A DNA stretch of 64,000 bases from Eutypa lata (lineage: Eukaryota > Ascomycota > Sordariomycetes > Xylariales > Diatrypaceae): positions 4,092,001-4,156,000 of the forward strand of contig JAKULF010000003.1 in NCBI GenBank assembly GCA_022661535.1, written 5' to 3'. Numbering within the stretch: position 1 is the first letter of the stretch; each line of letters opens with the position of its first letter. The notes beneath the pieces are model-generated. The model worked only from the letters and a program-made list of their open reading frames with translations, did no database searches and was not told the DNA's origin. Of this stretch, positions 48,730 through 60,223 are shown in pieces. A program made the translations under genes and the position numbers.

Positions 48730-51693
48730 TTACAGAGTCCTAAAGTTCTGCCACTCACACTTGCAGCCGCCAGTACCACCGTCGACGCCACCGAGTGTCA
48801 AGTCTGCTTCCGACCTGTCGTTTACTACGGTGCCGTCGAAGCCTTTGTCTATTGTGATGAGACCGGCCTGGGTTGTGTTGATCTGCTGGTCTGCGTCGAC
48901 ACCGTAGTAGAAGGTCATCTTCTTGGTAGGGTTGCCCCCGTGTATATCTTCGACGACGGTTATCGGGTAGGGCATGGTTCCCGGCATAGAAAACACCGAG
49001 GTGCCATCCGTGCCGGGAGTCGTTCCATTGCCGAGAAGCTCCGTCGTGTTAACCCTGCGCGTCCACATCTGGACCAGGAATCGTGTCTCTGTGAAGGTCA
49101 CCACATATCGAGCGTCAGCTAAGCGAGACCCGCCATCTTTATCCGCCGAGACAGCATCGTCCTTATCAGTCAGGTAGGTCCGCTTGTCAAAATATGTGTA
49201 GAAACCGTAGTGCTCAGTTTCTAAACCTCGATCGAAGAGGCGGAGGGGCTGTTGCTTTGCTAGAGGGAATAGGCGTGCAGGGGCTCCCGTACCGTCGGAA
49301 TTGGACTTTGGAGCAGGGAGGATCCCAGACAAGCCCGAATTGGCTGTCCCATTATCCTCGGAACCCCCGATCGCATTATTGAAACCCTGACGTCGGCCAA
49401 GGGCACTTGGTCCAACCGTCTCATCAACAGTAGACAAGAGACTAATGTAGAAGGGAGTTGGCTCGCCAGCTTTCTCATCCGATTCAATATCATCGGTAGT
49501 GTTTCCAAGAAAGGATATCTCAGCTACAGATGGTGGGTCTGGGATAGGAGTTATTCCGGGTGCAGTCACGATACTTCGCCGGTCAAGTTCTGTCCCTGAG
49601 TCTTCGGTGCTTGTTGGTTCGGGTTGCTGCGCCTCAGAAACATTCCATAAGGCTCGAGTATCGTTATCATATTGGATGTTGAAGATAAACTCGGGTTGGT
49701 TAGGAAGAAAAGGAGCCACAGAATCCTGGTCTTCCTTTGGCAAGGAACAGGTCCAAGCAGTTTCTGTACTATTAACCAGGCAGCCGGACACAGCCTTAAC
49801 ATTGTCTGGACCCGCGACCGTCAGAACTCCAGTAGGAATTGGTGGGAAGTCCGTAAGGTTAAGCCAAATCGAGGACTCGGGGGTTTGGTCGGCCGCTCCC
49901 TTGCGTGTCAAGATAACCACTAGGACGACGATGAGGATGATTGCGGCCAAGACTCCACCAAAGATCCCCAAGCAAACCCGACGTCTTTGTCTTCCTTCTC
50001 GACCAGTGCGTCCAAAACATCCATCTGAAGACATGAAGCCGCGACCTCTCCAGAATCCACCAACTTTACGTGCCACAGCTTCTTCTTTCTCATGACGACG
50101 TCTCTGCCTTTCTGGCTTGTGGGATTTTCCTGATGCATCAAGGAAATGATCACCAACTACATAAGAGCCGACCGGACGATCTGGGAGGACTGCAGGTGGG
50201 ACTGCACGCATTCCGGAAGGTGTCAAAGGGATTTCTGACATACTGATAGCGCCCTGGGATGTCATTGTCCCCGATAAACCAGGTGAAACAAGACCTGGAG
50301 ACGGGATGGCTTTCGGGTTGGCTGTGTGAGATGGTGGAAGGATAGCTTGATATTTGACTTGAGGTGTTGCTTTAGGGGGTGAGTAAGGTGGCGGCTCATC
50401 GCTTGGAGTTTCATTTTCTTGCTGCAGTATCTGAGCTTTCTCAGCATGTGTTTCTGATCTGTTGGATGAAGTAGCGTTGCGTGATGAAGAGGCAGTTGGT
50501 TGTGTTGCCTGTTGCTGTTCAGTCATTGATGGTGTGAGAATCATGAGGCCTGAAGACCTCATGGGCTTTGTTTTCTTTTCATCAACCCCGCTCCACCAAT
50601 CCTGGGGTGCATCTGAAGAGCTAGAGCCTGTTTCTTGCGCTTGCTGTCGGAATGGGTTTGACTGAGCAAATGGGGTCGTAACGTGGTCCCACCAGCCATG
50701 TGACCGGGAAGTGGCGGCACTGTCTGGACTCACTGTAGCCCCTCTCGGTCGATAGGATTTGCGTGTGGCTAGTGGGCTACCATCCTCTTCAAACAGGGTA
50801 CAAGGGGTATCAACATCGTCATCATCATCTGCGTCTACAGCTGTAGCTCCCATCGACTGACGAAATTTGAGTGTTGCGGGTAGCGCAGGAACTGGAGGTG
50901 CGTCTGGCGCAACTTTCGTCGAACCGCCGAACATACCAGGTTGTTGAGAATAGACACTCGAGGCAGCACGCCTGCTATATGGTGACTCGCTTTCTTCTGT
51001 GTCTGGAGACCACACAGAACGCTGCTGTTGGGGTGTCAAACTTGGATCATACCCTGCCTTAGTAGCCTGCCTTAGCGGGTGACCTTCCACGTCAAGTGGT
51101 GTTTCTAGAACTGCAGTCTGAGGGCTGACCTGGTGGCTAGAAATATCGTCCGATGGTACAGAAATGCCAATGACGATTGGCCGGGCTGCTGGGGATAGGT
51201 CGGAAGAAGTATGATGTGTTGCTTTCTTGCCCAACTTGTCTTTCCGGAGATTTCCAGGTTTTCGCTTGAGCCACGAGAAGCTTCCTACGGATGCTGACGT
51301 CGGCTCGCCCTCCAGAGCGAGAAGAGCAGCAGTGTCGACAAACTTGCCCCTGGTCTCATTCTGACCACCGCGGTTCGCTAACTGTGCCTGTTGTTGCTGC
51401 GATGCTGAGCGACGGAACTTGGTCATATCCGTGACGAGCTTAATCCCTGCTTTGGCGTTCTGTGCCTTTTGCCTGCCCTTAGACTTAACACGCATTGGCT
51501 TCTGTACTGAGAAACGATGCTGTGTGCCCTTGCTAGATTGCCCTGTGGTCCCATCAGACAGGTCCACTAGTAAATCATTGGTGTACAGTCCCGTCTCGGA
51601 GTCGTCGTCTTCCCAGTCTTCCCAGTCTTCCCAATCATCTCGCTGGGCTCGACCAGCAGAAGCCTGCTCGAAAAGGTTGGTAGTAACCGGCAT
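48730..51693 (-). CDS. Single-pass membrane protein with acidic Trp repeats
   Basis: Intronless, 987 aa, starting MPVTTNLFEQASAGRAQRDD. Next to the N-terminus is a tandem WEDWEDWEDDD acidic-tryptophan motif, encoded by a TCTTCCCAG-type nonamer repeat (about 51608-51635 on the + strand). Residues about 40-570 are low-complexity and Ser/Pro/Gln-rich with basic patches (RVKSKGRQKAQNAKAG), probably cytoplasmic and disordered. One membrane segment (LGIFGGVLAAIILIVVLVVI) lies near residues 575-600, with basic residues (RQRRR) before it. The remaining about 390 residues look exoplasmic, with many N-x-S/T sites (NSTE, NDTR, NVSE, NTTE) and a short cysteine pair near the end (GGCKCEWQNF). No signal peptide, so type II-like or tail-in topology with N-terminus in the cytosol. 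No named domain recognised; widespread in filamentous fungi as a hypothetical protein (from memory). Confidence 0.82.
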   Translation of the reverse strand: MPVTTNLFEQASAGRAQRDDWEDWEDWEDDDSETGLYTNDLLVDLSDGTTGQSSKGTQHRFSVQKPMRVKSKGRQKAQNAKAGIKLVTDMTKFRRSASQQQQAQLANRGGQNETRGKFVDTAALLALEGEPTSASVGSFSWLKRKPGNLRKDKLGKKATHHTSSDLSPAARPIVIGISVPSDDISSHQVSPQTAVLETPLDVEGHPLRQATKAGYDPSLTPQQQRSVWSPDTEESESPYSRRAASSVYSQQPGMFGGSTKVAPDAPPVPALPATLKFRQSMGATAVDADDDDDVDTPCTLFEEDGSPLATRKSYRPRGATVSPDSAATSRSHGWWDHVTTPFAQSNPFRQQAQETGSSSSDAPQDWWSGVDEKKTKPMRSSGLMILTPSMTEQQQATQPTASSSRNATSSNRSETHAEKAQILQQENETPSDEPPPYSPPKATPQVKYQAILPPSHTANPKAIPSPGLVSPGLSGTMTSQGAISMSEIPLTPSGMRAVPPAVLPDRPVGSYVVGDHFLDASGKSHKPERQRRRHEKEEAVARKVGGFWRGRGFMSSDGCFGRTGREGRQRRRVCLGIFGGVLAAIILIVVLVVILTRKGAADQTPESSIWLNLTDFPPIPTGVLTVAGPDNVKAVSGCLVNSTETAWTCSLPKEDQDSVAPFLPNQPEFIFNIQYDNDTRALWNVSEAQQPEPTSTEDSGTELDRRSIVTAPGITPIPDPPSVAEISFLGNTTDDIESDEKAGEPTPFYISLLSTVDETVGPSALGRRQGFNNAIGGSEDNGTANSGLSGILPAPKSNSDGTGAPARLFPLAKQQPLRLFDRGLETEHYGFYTYFDKRTYLTDKDDAVSADKDGGSRLADARYVVTFTETRFLVQMWTRRVNTTELLGNGTTPGTDGTSVFSMPGTMPYPITVVEDIHGGNPTKKMTFYYGVDADQQINTTQAGLITIDKGFDGTVVNDRSEADLTLGGVDGGTGGCKCEWQNFRTL

Positions 51694-54203
51694 TTTTACT
51701 TCGTTGACGGTTTAGCGAAGAATATTAGGTGAAGTCAAAATTTAGTAGTATTCGTAAATTGGCTGAACTTTGAAGGCCAGCTTTGTAGTTCAGCAGTAGA
51801 TCGGAGAATCGGAGTTACGAGTGAGTGTGGTCATTCAAGAAAATGTTCTTGAGATAAAGGCTAGTAGTATGTATGTAGAAGTGGAAAAATGTGGCGGGGA
51901 AATACTGGTGTATCTTGTCCCTGAGGAATTAAATGCGGGATGTTAATGTATAAGTGAAAGGTAGAATGGGTTGTTTTTGGAATGCTCGAGACATCGAGAA
52001 GAACAAAGGAAATGCTCGAGTACAAGAAATCAATCGAACTGAAACAAGAATGAAAGAAATTGGGTGCAAATAGAAAACCCGTGGGAAAAGCTAGTTTTAA
52101 GGGAAGCAGACAATGACTGGGCATTACCAGTCTAGAGTCTTACGAATCCTCGCCCATGTCTACATTACCTGTATACATTACCTGTATACATTATGACAAT
52201 GGTAAGCCATGATTATAGACCAAAGCAGCCTTCGCGTCAACCATCTCGACATATGACTGGCCAACGATTGAATGCAGTCAGTGGATCTCATACCACGCTC
52301 AATAACTAAGCGATGCATTAGTCCCAGGGTAACTGGGAACCTCTGATATGAGAGGTGGAAAAGAGCCTGCTGGCTGGTGAGTTGTGCGATTTGATGCAGA
52401 TGCATGTTCGAAATAGCCGCCGGGGAGGTTACTTCGACTATGCTGATTGGCTGAGTAATTTCAAGCTAGGGACCCACAGCGCCCACAGTGGTATTGGTTG
52501 GGCGGCAAGCAAGTCATCGCGGCTGAATCCATGCGACCTTCTTTCATCCACCCGTTGAGCTAACCAGATGTGTGCTTGGTTTATTTTGCCCTTGCATACA
52601 ACGCGTCTCAAGAGCTACTACGTACATGCTACATGATGTAACCGGGAACTTGAGCTCTAAGCAGATACAATTATATCATGTGATTTGGCAAAGGAGGCGT
52701 ACCTGGGCGCTGGATATCAGATTTGCATGATAATGTGTTGTCAAGATCACATCATGTGGCCAAAAGATCGCAGGTATCACATTCCATATGACAAAGATGT
52801 ATGTAAGTAAATTCATAGTCCGTCCTCTGAAGTTACTTCCAAATCGTCCATCTAGAAAAAACATGTATATGTCTAGTATCCTTGCCTAAACTCCTCGCTC
52901 GTATATTACTTCTACAGAGGATATGGTTATTTATGGTATCAACTATGTTCCACTACTTCAACATAGTCGTTAACGCACGATCTTAAGGTACGGCGCAGTG
53001 TGGATCTTGTAGTCTCAATGCTCTGGATACTTTACCGCTCTTGTGCAACCTCACATGATACTAAGAAGAGCTCGCACATATTGTAACTACGTAAGTGGTA
53101 GAAATCATTTACCAAACAAAGAGGACAAGGCATGCAATAGGGGTTAGGACCAGACCAGGTAACGATTAGGTATGCTGGGTCGTTCTCGATACTAATCTGT
53201 ACCAGTCATATATTCCTCCCTCGTGAAGATCAATCATTCTCAATCATGGCATGTTATCTAACCATAATGTCAATCAGGGGAATGAATACATTTGTCTCCT
53301 AGCCTAGGCGTTCAGGGCAACAAAACCACCTCCCTAGTTAGCAACTCCTCTCACCCCCATGATGCTCATTTAGCCCATAATCTATAACTCATGTTTGTGA
53401 CCTTGAGATGTTACCCAGATCATAATGTATTGATTTCCAGTTATTCCTTTTAGTAGTAGGCGCAACTTGTTCCCTATAATCCACCTGCCCAACTCTAGGA
53501 TTTAATTAGTACCATATGGACTTAGTGGATGCCTGTGCGCTTGAGATGTATCTAAGTTAAGCACCTGGCAGGCGCTCGGGTCATATGACAGCCCTTGGCA
53601 GCACCGGCAAGCATATGGCCGGAAACAGGTTGGTGACACGAAGATATTTTAGCTGCCGAAGACAGGCCAACCACGTTCTTTGAGTAGCCAGCTCTCTGGG
53701 GATTGTTGTACTACACTTTACATGATAGAAGTCAAGTCGGTAGGGGAACAGCCAAGTTTAAGCGAAATGCTGCCTTCTGCTCATTTCAAATTTCATACCA
53801 GCTATTGCAAAGAACATTCTTAAACCATGCATTTTGAGAACCCCTCGCCGAAGCAGGATAAGGGGGCGTGGGGGATTATACCTGTCCAACCTAGTTTGCC
53901 CCGTCCCCTCTCTAACCCCTTTTGTTTCTCGTCTTCCAAAGATTCGATTTCTTCATTTGCCACATTATATTCTAAACTCTAACATTAGTCTACTAGAGAT
54001 GATACTTCACAAACCGTTATAGGTAGGATAGGAGTATATCGCTATATCTAATTATACAAGAACTGAAGCCCGTATCTGTAAATTATCTCCTAAGAACATA
54101 CTCCCAATAACCAAGAACGCTGTCGACCAACGTTTAAACAGGGTTATGGCACTCCGTAGCTCGCTTTCCCCGTCACGGCAAATGGTTTCGGGACGCAAGG
54201 CAG
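51694..54203. other. 2.5-kb intergenic region, no gene recognised
   Basis: It contains the promoter of the membrane-protein gene (about 51700-52150) and the 3' side of the Clr5-TPR gene. The middle part is AT-rich with short frames only (for example 52178-52405, 52355-52558). An ACATTACCTGTAT-type tandem duplication sits near 52162-52190. I see no RNA gene. Confidence 0.5.
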
Positions 54204-56288
54204 CTAGCAGGTGGTGAGGGTTTCCGTAGTTGATCCGTCGTCGTACGATATGTTTTGAAGATCCTCCTCCTCGGACTTGATGAACGGTGTCAAACCAATA
54301 TCGTCGTCACCATCATCCTGCTTCACGACATCCGCAAGCCTCGGGTCCAGATTCGGACTCGGTCCCAAACGAAGCTCGAGCGCCCTCTCCGACAACCCCA
54401 ACAACGTACTAGCGCCTACCGATTTCCCCTCCTGTCCCTGCCCCTGCCCCTGCCCCTGCCCCTCACCTTCCACCTCATCCCGGTGCCCGCAACTACAACT
54501 ATACGTAACAGGTCTCTGGCAGATCAACTCCCACTGTGCATCGAAATCGGCCAAGACAGCGGCGGCAGCTTCGGTATCCCCCGCACGCTCGAGACACGTG
54601 CTAAGCGTGACCTTGGTGCGGGCGGTGCGCCAGTGGTCGGGGCCGAGGTGGTCGGCGCAGAAGCGGAGGGCCTCCTCGGCGAGGGCGACGGCGTCGGCGT
54701 AGCGGCGCTCGCGCAGGAGGTCGCGCAGCAAAAAATCGTAGACGCTCAGCTTGCGGTGGCCGCAACCCGGCTCGCCGTCGCCGCGCAGGACCTCCATGAC
54801 GAGGGATTTGGCTTCGGCGTAGCGGCCGCTGCTGTGCAGGGCCTCGGCCAGCGAGAGCTTGATGGGGTGGATGACGTCCGACTGGCTGCTCTTGCCCTGC
54901 GCTTCGAGCCGCTTGAGGCCGCGGAACCCGCGCTCGATCGCCGGTGCCACGTAGCCCGCCCAGTTGAAGTTGCCGAGGAAGGCAACGCTCTGCACCACCA
55001 GGAATCCGTCGTCGGGATTCACGTGGGTCTTTATGGCCTCAAGGTAGGCGTCGAGGAGCAGGCGGGCGAGTTGCCGTATGCCTGCTGTACCGGATACGCG
55101 CAGCCGGAGGAGAAGTAGCCGAAGCGGGTGTGCGGGCGGGTAGACAACACTAGCGAGCTCGTAAGCGAAGCGCAGGAACGAGTGGAAAAGAGCAAGGTCG
55201 GGTGATCGAGCTGCGAAGCGCACGCCTGCAACATGTGGAGTTAGCTACTTTGTTGGTTGTTCAAGAATGATCCGTCGATGACGCAGTATTTCTACGTCAT
55301 CTTCTGGAAGTATGGATACCCCCTGACAAAGAAAAATCACTCTAGAGATACTCCATGTAGGGTGCATAGGTGAATCTAGTAACAGTTGCTTACCGGCTCG
55401 GTACGTGTTCAGGAACAGCATCGGCCCATTCCGGAGTACATCCTTCTTGTACCGATCAAGGCAAACACCGAGCAGGCGGAACCCCTGGCTCACGAAACCC
55501 CGGTCGACCAGATCCGCCGCAGTCGAGACCTGGTTAATCCAGCGCGACTGGTGCCGCGGTGTGACGAGCCGCCCGTCTTTCCGCGTGTCCCACAAGCCGG
55601 CGTCGAACGCCCCGTGTACCCAGCCTTGGACGATCTGCACACACTCCTCTGGCAGCTTCAAAACATCGGGGGCGTCCAAGCGAGCAGGGGCGGGTTTCGC
55701 GGCGAGGCATCGAGCTCTAGATGAGGGAGCTCGGTGAGAGGTATTCTCTGGCAAGCGTTCCTCAACGACCTCTTTCTTCTGGCTGCTGCGAGCCGCGATC
55801 GCGTCGATCTTCTTCCGCCTTGAGGGGGAGACGCGGTTTAAGTAAGTGGCGATCCGGTTCTCGTCGATTTCCCGCCCACCGATCACTATCGCCGTCGAGT
55901 ATTTCTTCTCATCGGTAGCACCTTGTTTCTGCTGGGCGAGGAGCTCGGCGACCTGTTGATGATTCAGGTTCTTCTGAAGGCCCCAAGTCGAGAATCGAAA
56001 CTTGTACATCTTAACCCTGAACCCTTGTTGGTCTCTGACCAGGCGTCCTAGGAGGTTTAAAGGACATAGGACTCACGTTGCGACGAAGTCATGTTTCTCT
56101 CGCATAATCTGCATCACTTCCTTCAGCGTCTTATTCTCATTGCAGTACAGGGCCGTAATGGTCTGGCGATGCTTTGTCCAATCTTCCGACGTAGCCCAGC
56201 CATTCTGATTATTCAAGTAAGCCATCTCGTAGGAGCGAAGAGGTTTGCGGTCTCGATGTGCCTGAAGCATATCACGTTTAACGAGCAT
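54204..56288 (-). CDS. Clr5-domain TPR-like protein
   Basis: Three exons, 56288..56077, 56016..55394 and 55225..54204; 618 aa. The N-terminal Clr5 domain reads WTKHRQTITALYCNENKTLK, EVMQIMREKHDFVATVKMYK and FRFSTWGLQKN once intron 1 (60 nt) is removed. A basic linker follows (SPSRRKKIDAIAARSSQKK). The C-terminal half is helical with TPR-like repeats (LAEALHSSGRYAEAKSLVME, RYADAVALAEEALRFCADHL) and an EGEGQGQGQGQGQEG insert encoded by a TGCCCC hexamer repeat. The intron between exons 2 and 3 is 168 nt. Clr5 domains are named after a fission yeast silencing factor; in filamentous fungi many Clr5-TPR proteins exist and their function is mostly unknown. DNA binding by the domain is likely but not shown here. 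Confidence 0.85.
54432..54461. repeat. (TGCCCC)n hexamer repeat in coding sequence
   Basis: About four to five tandem TGCCCC units on the + strand; on the - strand they encode the Gly-Gln dipeptide run of the Clr5-TPR protein. Confidence 0.85.
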
Positions 56289-56590
56289 TACTCCTTTAGA
56301 AATACGACCGCTGTTTTATAGCACCGCAAGCCACGCAATGTATAGCTTAGTTATTAATGCGTCCTTCAGCCTTACGAGATGCACGTTTGTTGAGAGATTG
56401 ACGCTTACGGTGGGGTCGGTGTTCCTATGCGCATGTGGCAATGTTTCATCCGTCTTACCACAAATGTGTAATATATTACGTTGTATTGCCTGCCCAGCAG
56501 CCCTAATGTTCCTAAGGGCTAAGAACGCCAAATATGCTGTAAGCTTCCTTAACTCCTAGAAAAAACTGAAAACCGTCATACTAATCCTAT
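56289..56590. other. Intergenic region between Clr5-TPR and SIL1
   Basis: 302 nt, both neighbours on the - strand. It is the promoter of the Clr5-TPR gene and the 3' region of SIL1. No gene. Confidence 0.5.
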
Positions 56591-57862
56591 CTATAGTTCG
56601 TCACGTGGAGAAGATGCACTCGATCGGGAAACTCCTGGTCGTCTCTGCCTCAATCTCGAAAGCAACGATTGGCTCCATTCTGCGTTGGAAGGATCTTGCC
56701 CGATTCCCTCTAAGTGATGTTCCCAACAGCCATCGCTTAGATAATCCGATTGCCCCTTCACGCATTTGGCAGCTTCAAGCACCTCTTGGCTTGGCCATAC
56801 ACCCAGTGTTGCCCCGACATCCTCATCGAGAAAAGTGTCTGACACAACCCGTGCGACCTTAATCCTCCGAGGCTGCCAAAGCTCCCCGGTAGTAAGAAGT
56901 ATCTGGAGGAAGCTCTTCATTCCACCCTCTTCTAGAAACTCGTCCCTGATTCTTGAGCTCTTCATAAGACCATCTAGCACAGCCAGATTTAAGCGCATAA
57001 AGTCTGCCTCTAGAGCTTCCATATCTGAAGGCTCTGTGGAGGGCACTAGCTGATCATATAAGGTCTGTTTCAATGAGGAGGTGTGATGCTTGCATTGGCT
57101 CTGCATGACGTTGTCCCAAGACTTCTCAATCGCACGAAGGGCAGGTTGATTGTTTTGGACAGCAGAAGCTATGATTGACGATGCTAAGAAGTCGTTGCGT
57201 TCACTTAACGGCTGTGCTGTTGCTTGCTCCGTATCGCGGCTCGTGACAATGCAAAACAAGCCTTGTAAGGCTTCTTCGTCTTCTGCAATCTGTAGACCAT
57301 AGTACATGTCGTGAGAAATATCCTCGAGCTCTTCGAGAGCTTGAGCAAGCTGATCCGATCGGGCATACTGGCCGTTTTCGGCATGGCTTTTCACACTCTG
57401 CAATGCTTCAAAAAAGCCATCATTCTTCTCCTTTGGTTGCTTGACAACTCCAATTGGCTCATATGCCGGCGCATTCGGTGGTATCTGGGGGCTATCCGGT
57501 GTTACTTCCGAGTCTATTACGACAATCGAACGGTCCACTGGTAATCCTTTACGTGCTGGATCCTCTTCCGTTGGAATATTTAGTCTAGCTTGTTTCTGGC
57601 CCGTCTGGATATCTAATTGCACGTGGAGGCCTGGTGGAAGATCCTGGTCATCATGGATGATTTGAAATTCCTCGGTAGGTGAGAAAACTTTAGGATAACA
57701 GTCGGCAGGATTGTCAGTATGGCAAATAAGGTCAGCTTCTGCCGAGGGGGATTCTGACGGTGTCGATGATGAAGCTGCAAATGCGAAGGATGAGATAATA
57801 GCATGCAGAACTACTATTGAGAATAAAACTCGCAGAATGTTGCGGCTATACAGTGAAAACAT
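56591..57862 (-). CDS. SIL1: ER nucleotide exchange factor Sil1
   Basis: Single exon, 423 aa from the ATG at 57862. I chose this start because it opens a clean signal peptide (MFSLYSRNILRVLFSIVVLH then AIISSFAFAAS); the frame continues upstream 22 codons without another ATG. The C-terminus is RDEL, an HDEL/KDEL-type ER retrieval signal. The body matches Sil1: an early ICHTDNPADCYPKVFSPTEE block, DLPPGLHVQLDIQTGQKQAR, then an armadillo-like helical core (DNVMQSQC, FMRLNLAVLDGLMKSSRIRD, FLQILLTTG). Sil1 exchanges ADP for ATP on the ER Hsp70 BiP/Kar2. It is divergent from the complex I subunit gene, with 679 bp between starts. Confidence 0.9.
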   Translation of the reverse strand: MFSLYSRNILRVLFSIVVLHAIISSFAFAASSSTPSESPSAEADLICHTDNPADCYPKVFSPTEEFQIIHDDQDLPPGLHVQLDIQTGQKQARLNIPTEEDPARKGLPVDRSIVVIDSEVTPDSPQIPPNAPAYEPIGVVKQPKEKNDGFFEALQSVKSHAENGQYARSDQLAQALEELEDISHDMYYGLQIAEDEEALQGLFCIVTSRDTEQATAQPLSERNDFLASSIIASAVQNNQPALRAIEKSWDNVMQSQCKHHTSSLKQTLYDQLVPSTEPSDMEALEADFMRLNLAVLDGLMKSSRIRDEFLEEGGMKSFLQILLTTGELWQPRRIKVARVVSDTFLDEDVGATLGVWPSQEVLEAAKCVKGQSDYLSDGCWEHHLEGIGQDPSNAEWSQSLLSRLRQRRPGVSRSSASSPRDEL

Positions 57863-58541
57863 GATAATAAGTGAATGATAGAAAACCAGTATGTGAAGTG
57901 TTGCTATGTCGTAGTTGAAAGGCCTCAAATGTATGATTGAACCATACAGGCTGGATTATCAGAGCAATCAGGGCAGATTATCTTAAGACGGCTACAGTTT
58001 TCTTTAGTAGCTTTTAATGAATAGACATTATTAGTCCTTTCACTTATGGTGTAGGAAAGGAGATGTTGATGCTTTTAATACTAGTCGATGTGGCGATGCC
58101 TAACAAATTGAACAGCTTGCAAAAGAGAAACAGGACACGAATATGGAGAACTTCATAGAATAATCGGAAAATCTCCACGAGACCAGCCGACTATTGATAT
58201 AACAACACGCAAGCAACCAAGTCGCACTGATATGAAGAAATCATAAATTATTTAACTGTAAGTATTATACTCCATGGTAGTTATAGATAAATCAAAATAA
58301 TATTCATCTTAACTATGTACTTTTTTTGCTTCCAACGGACAGTCGAGTACAGTATAATATACACAGTCGTAAACTATAGAAAGCACTGTCTCATGCTTAC
58401 CCACGTAGCACCTCTGATTGGCTGTTGCTCCACAGCATATCGAAAGCGCCTTTAGTCTAGATCCGACATCATCTCCCCCCATTGAGCTCATCGACGACTC
58501 TTCGAGGCCCAATTGGCAACGCACACCCAATTCAGACCACG
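57863..58541. promoter_or_regulatory. Divergent promoter SIL1 / NUXM
   Basis: 679 bp of AT-rich sequence between the two starts. I looked for unfolded-protein-response elements and saw no clear match. No separate gene. Confidence 0.4.
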
Positions 58542-59349
58542 ATGCAGGCCCTCCGGCAAAGGGCGTCATGCGTCGCTAGACGATCCAAGCTATCTACACC
58601 AAGAAACTCCCGCTCCTACGCATCCGAAGGCCATGGAGAACACCACCACAACGATCACCATCATGCCGCACCTCCGGTTAACGAAGGCCTAGGCGTACGT
58701 TCACTCGTCCTCTCTCTCTCCGTATTGCTCCATATAGAGAGAGTGTGTCGCAAAGAAGAAGAAGGATAAGAAGTAATGATAAAAGCTAACTTCACAAATC
58801 CAATAACAGTCTGCGTTCTACTTCTTCGCCGGCGCTCTCCCGTTCTCCTATTTCGCCTACTCGATCTCCCGGCCAGGCAAGGACGGCGAGCCCTCGAGCA
58901 TTTCCACGTGGCTCAACAGCTTCGACTACTTGAGCAACACCTTCGCAGAGCGGAACGATGTCCGCACGCGGGCCATCGAGCTGGCGGCCCACGACAAGCA
59001 CCTGTTCATGAACTCGGGGAAGAACCCACACATCGACTTGAAGATGCCTGAGTATGTTCATTCGTTCTTTCTTTAGTTGTCCGCTTCTCGTATCCCTTAT
59101 CTATTTGTCTACGATAACCTCGCATGAAAACATATGTGAAGTAGTTAACAGGATACCCACGAGCCATGCGCTGATTTTCTCTGTAGACTGATTGGTTCTG
59201 CCTCCCCGTACGCTGTTCCTGCCGGCCACTATCCCAAACTCGACCACGTCACCGAGCACTACCGCCAAAAGCATGTGGAGGAAGAGGAGCGGAAGATCAA
59301 GAAGTTGTTGCAGAAGCAGAAACAGGAGCAGGAGCAGGAGCAGCCATGA
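58542..59349 (+). CDS. Complex I 17.8-kDa-type subunit (NUXM)
   Basis: Three exons, 58542..58694, 58810..59051 and 59187..59349; 185 aa. The N-terminus is Arg/Ser-rich (MQALRQRASCVARRSKLSTP), a mitochondrial presequence, followed by a His-rich segment (EGHGEHHHNDHHHAAPPVNE). One membrane segment (SAFYFFAGALPFSYFAYSI) is followed by SRPGKDGEPSSISTWLNSF, then RNDVRTRAIELAAHDKHLF and NPHIDLKMPE, closing with a charged coiled tail (KIKKLLQKQKQEQEQEQ). The block order matches the fungal NADH:ubiquinone oxidoreductase 17.8 kDa subunit known from Neurospora. It is an accessory subunit of the inner-membrane complex I. Introns are 115 and 135 nt. Confidence 0.85.
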
Positions 59350-60223
59350 GCAAACTGTACTACTATATCGAAATGACCACGTACATAGAGCCCCGAATAG
59401 ATGGCAGCGGGTCCATCTTCCCATTTGTTCAAGTAGGCATAGCCTCCAGAGACTAAAGAACTCTTTCAAAATCGTCCAGTTCTATCTTAAACCTTAGGTT
59501 TGAGTATGGGCATACCGAGAACAGCTGCTCAAAGTGTGTTCCAGTAAGGAGGATCTGCTCCATGAAAAACTCGCGCAGATAGAAAGAGAAGAAGAGCAAA
59601 AACCATAAGGATATTGAATGAAACTTCCAATATGCTACAGGGTTTTGACTTTGGCCCTAGCTTTATCGTGATAAAATAAAGTCAATGCCTCATTTCTGTA
59701 TCATGTAGCATAAACAACGTCCATTTCCTAACTGCTGAATCGTTATCCCTGATATCTTCGGCCATTTCTATTTAAGTAGTAGTCCACGCAGGTCAAGAAT
59801 CATCTTATTTTTAAATTATGTATATCTCTGGATCAGTACAATTCGTCATCTCCGAAAATATCAAGCCTCATAAGTTCACAAATTAGGGAACCTCGAAATG
59901 GGATACCATCCAGACTACCCATACTCATACATCCTATACACGTTAGTATCCAAGCACGCAGGATCTCTAGGAACGATATGAATATGAACTTCATGATAGT
60001 TTACATAGCCCCACGCCTAGGAACAGAGACAAACACATCACATCGGCAGGTCACATCACGTAAGAGCATTGTAAAGACTAATTCAGCGCATGATGATTTC
60101 ATTCATTTATCACATAGCGCATTGCGACAGAGGCACTTTCATTCTGCCAACCTATCGCGCAAGAACCATTCCGTTCGCCTAGACCATGAATGCAAGGATC
60201 CTCCATAGAATCCTTTCCAGTTT
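59350..60223. other. Convergent intergenic region
   Basis: Between the 3' ends of NUXM (+) and RPS15 (-). No gene recognised; it holds both 3' UTRs. Confidence 0.5.

Noticed and set aside
54255..55118. 287-codon open frame antisense to the Clr5-TPR gene
   Set aside because: It is a shadow of a GC-rich exon with strong codon bias; no domain and no independent start context.
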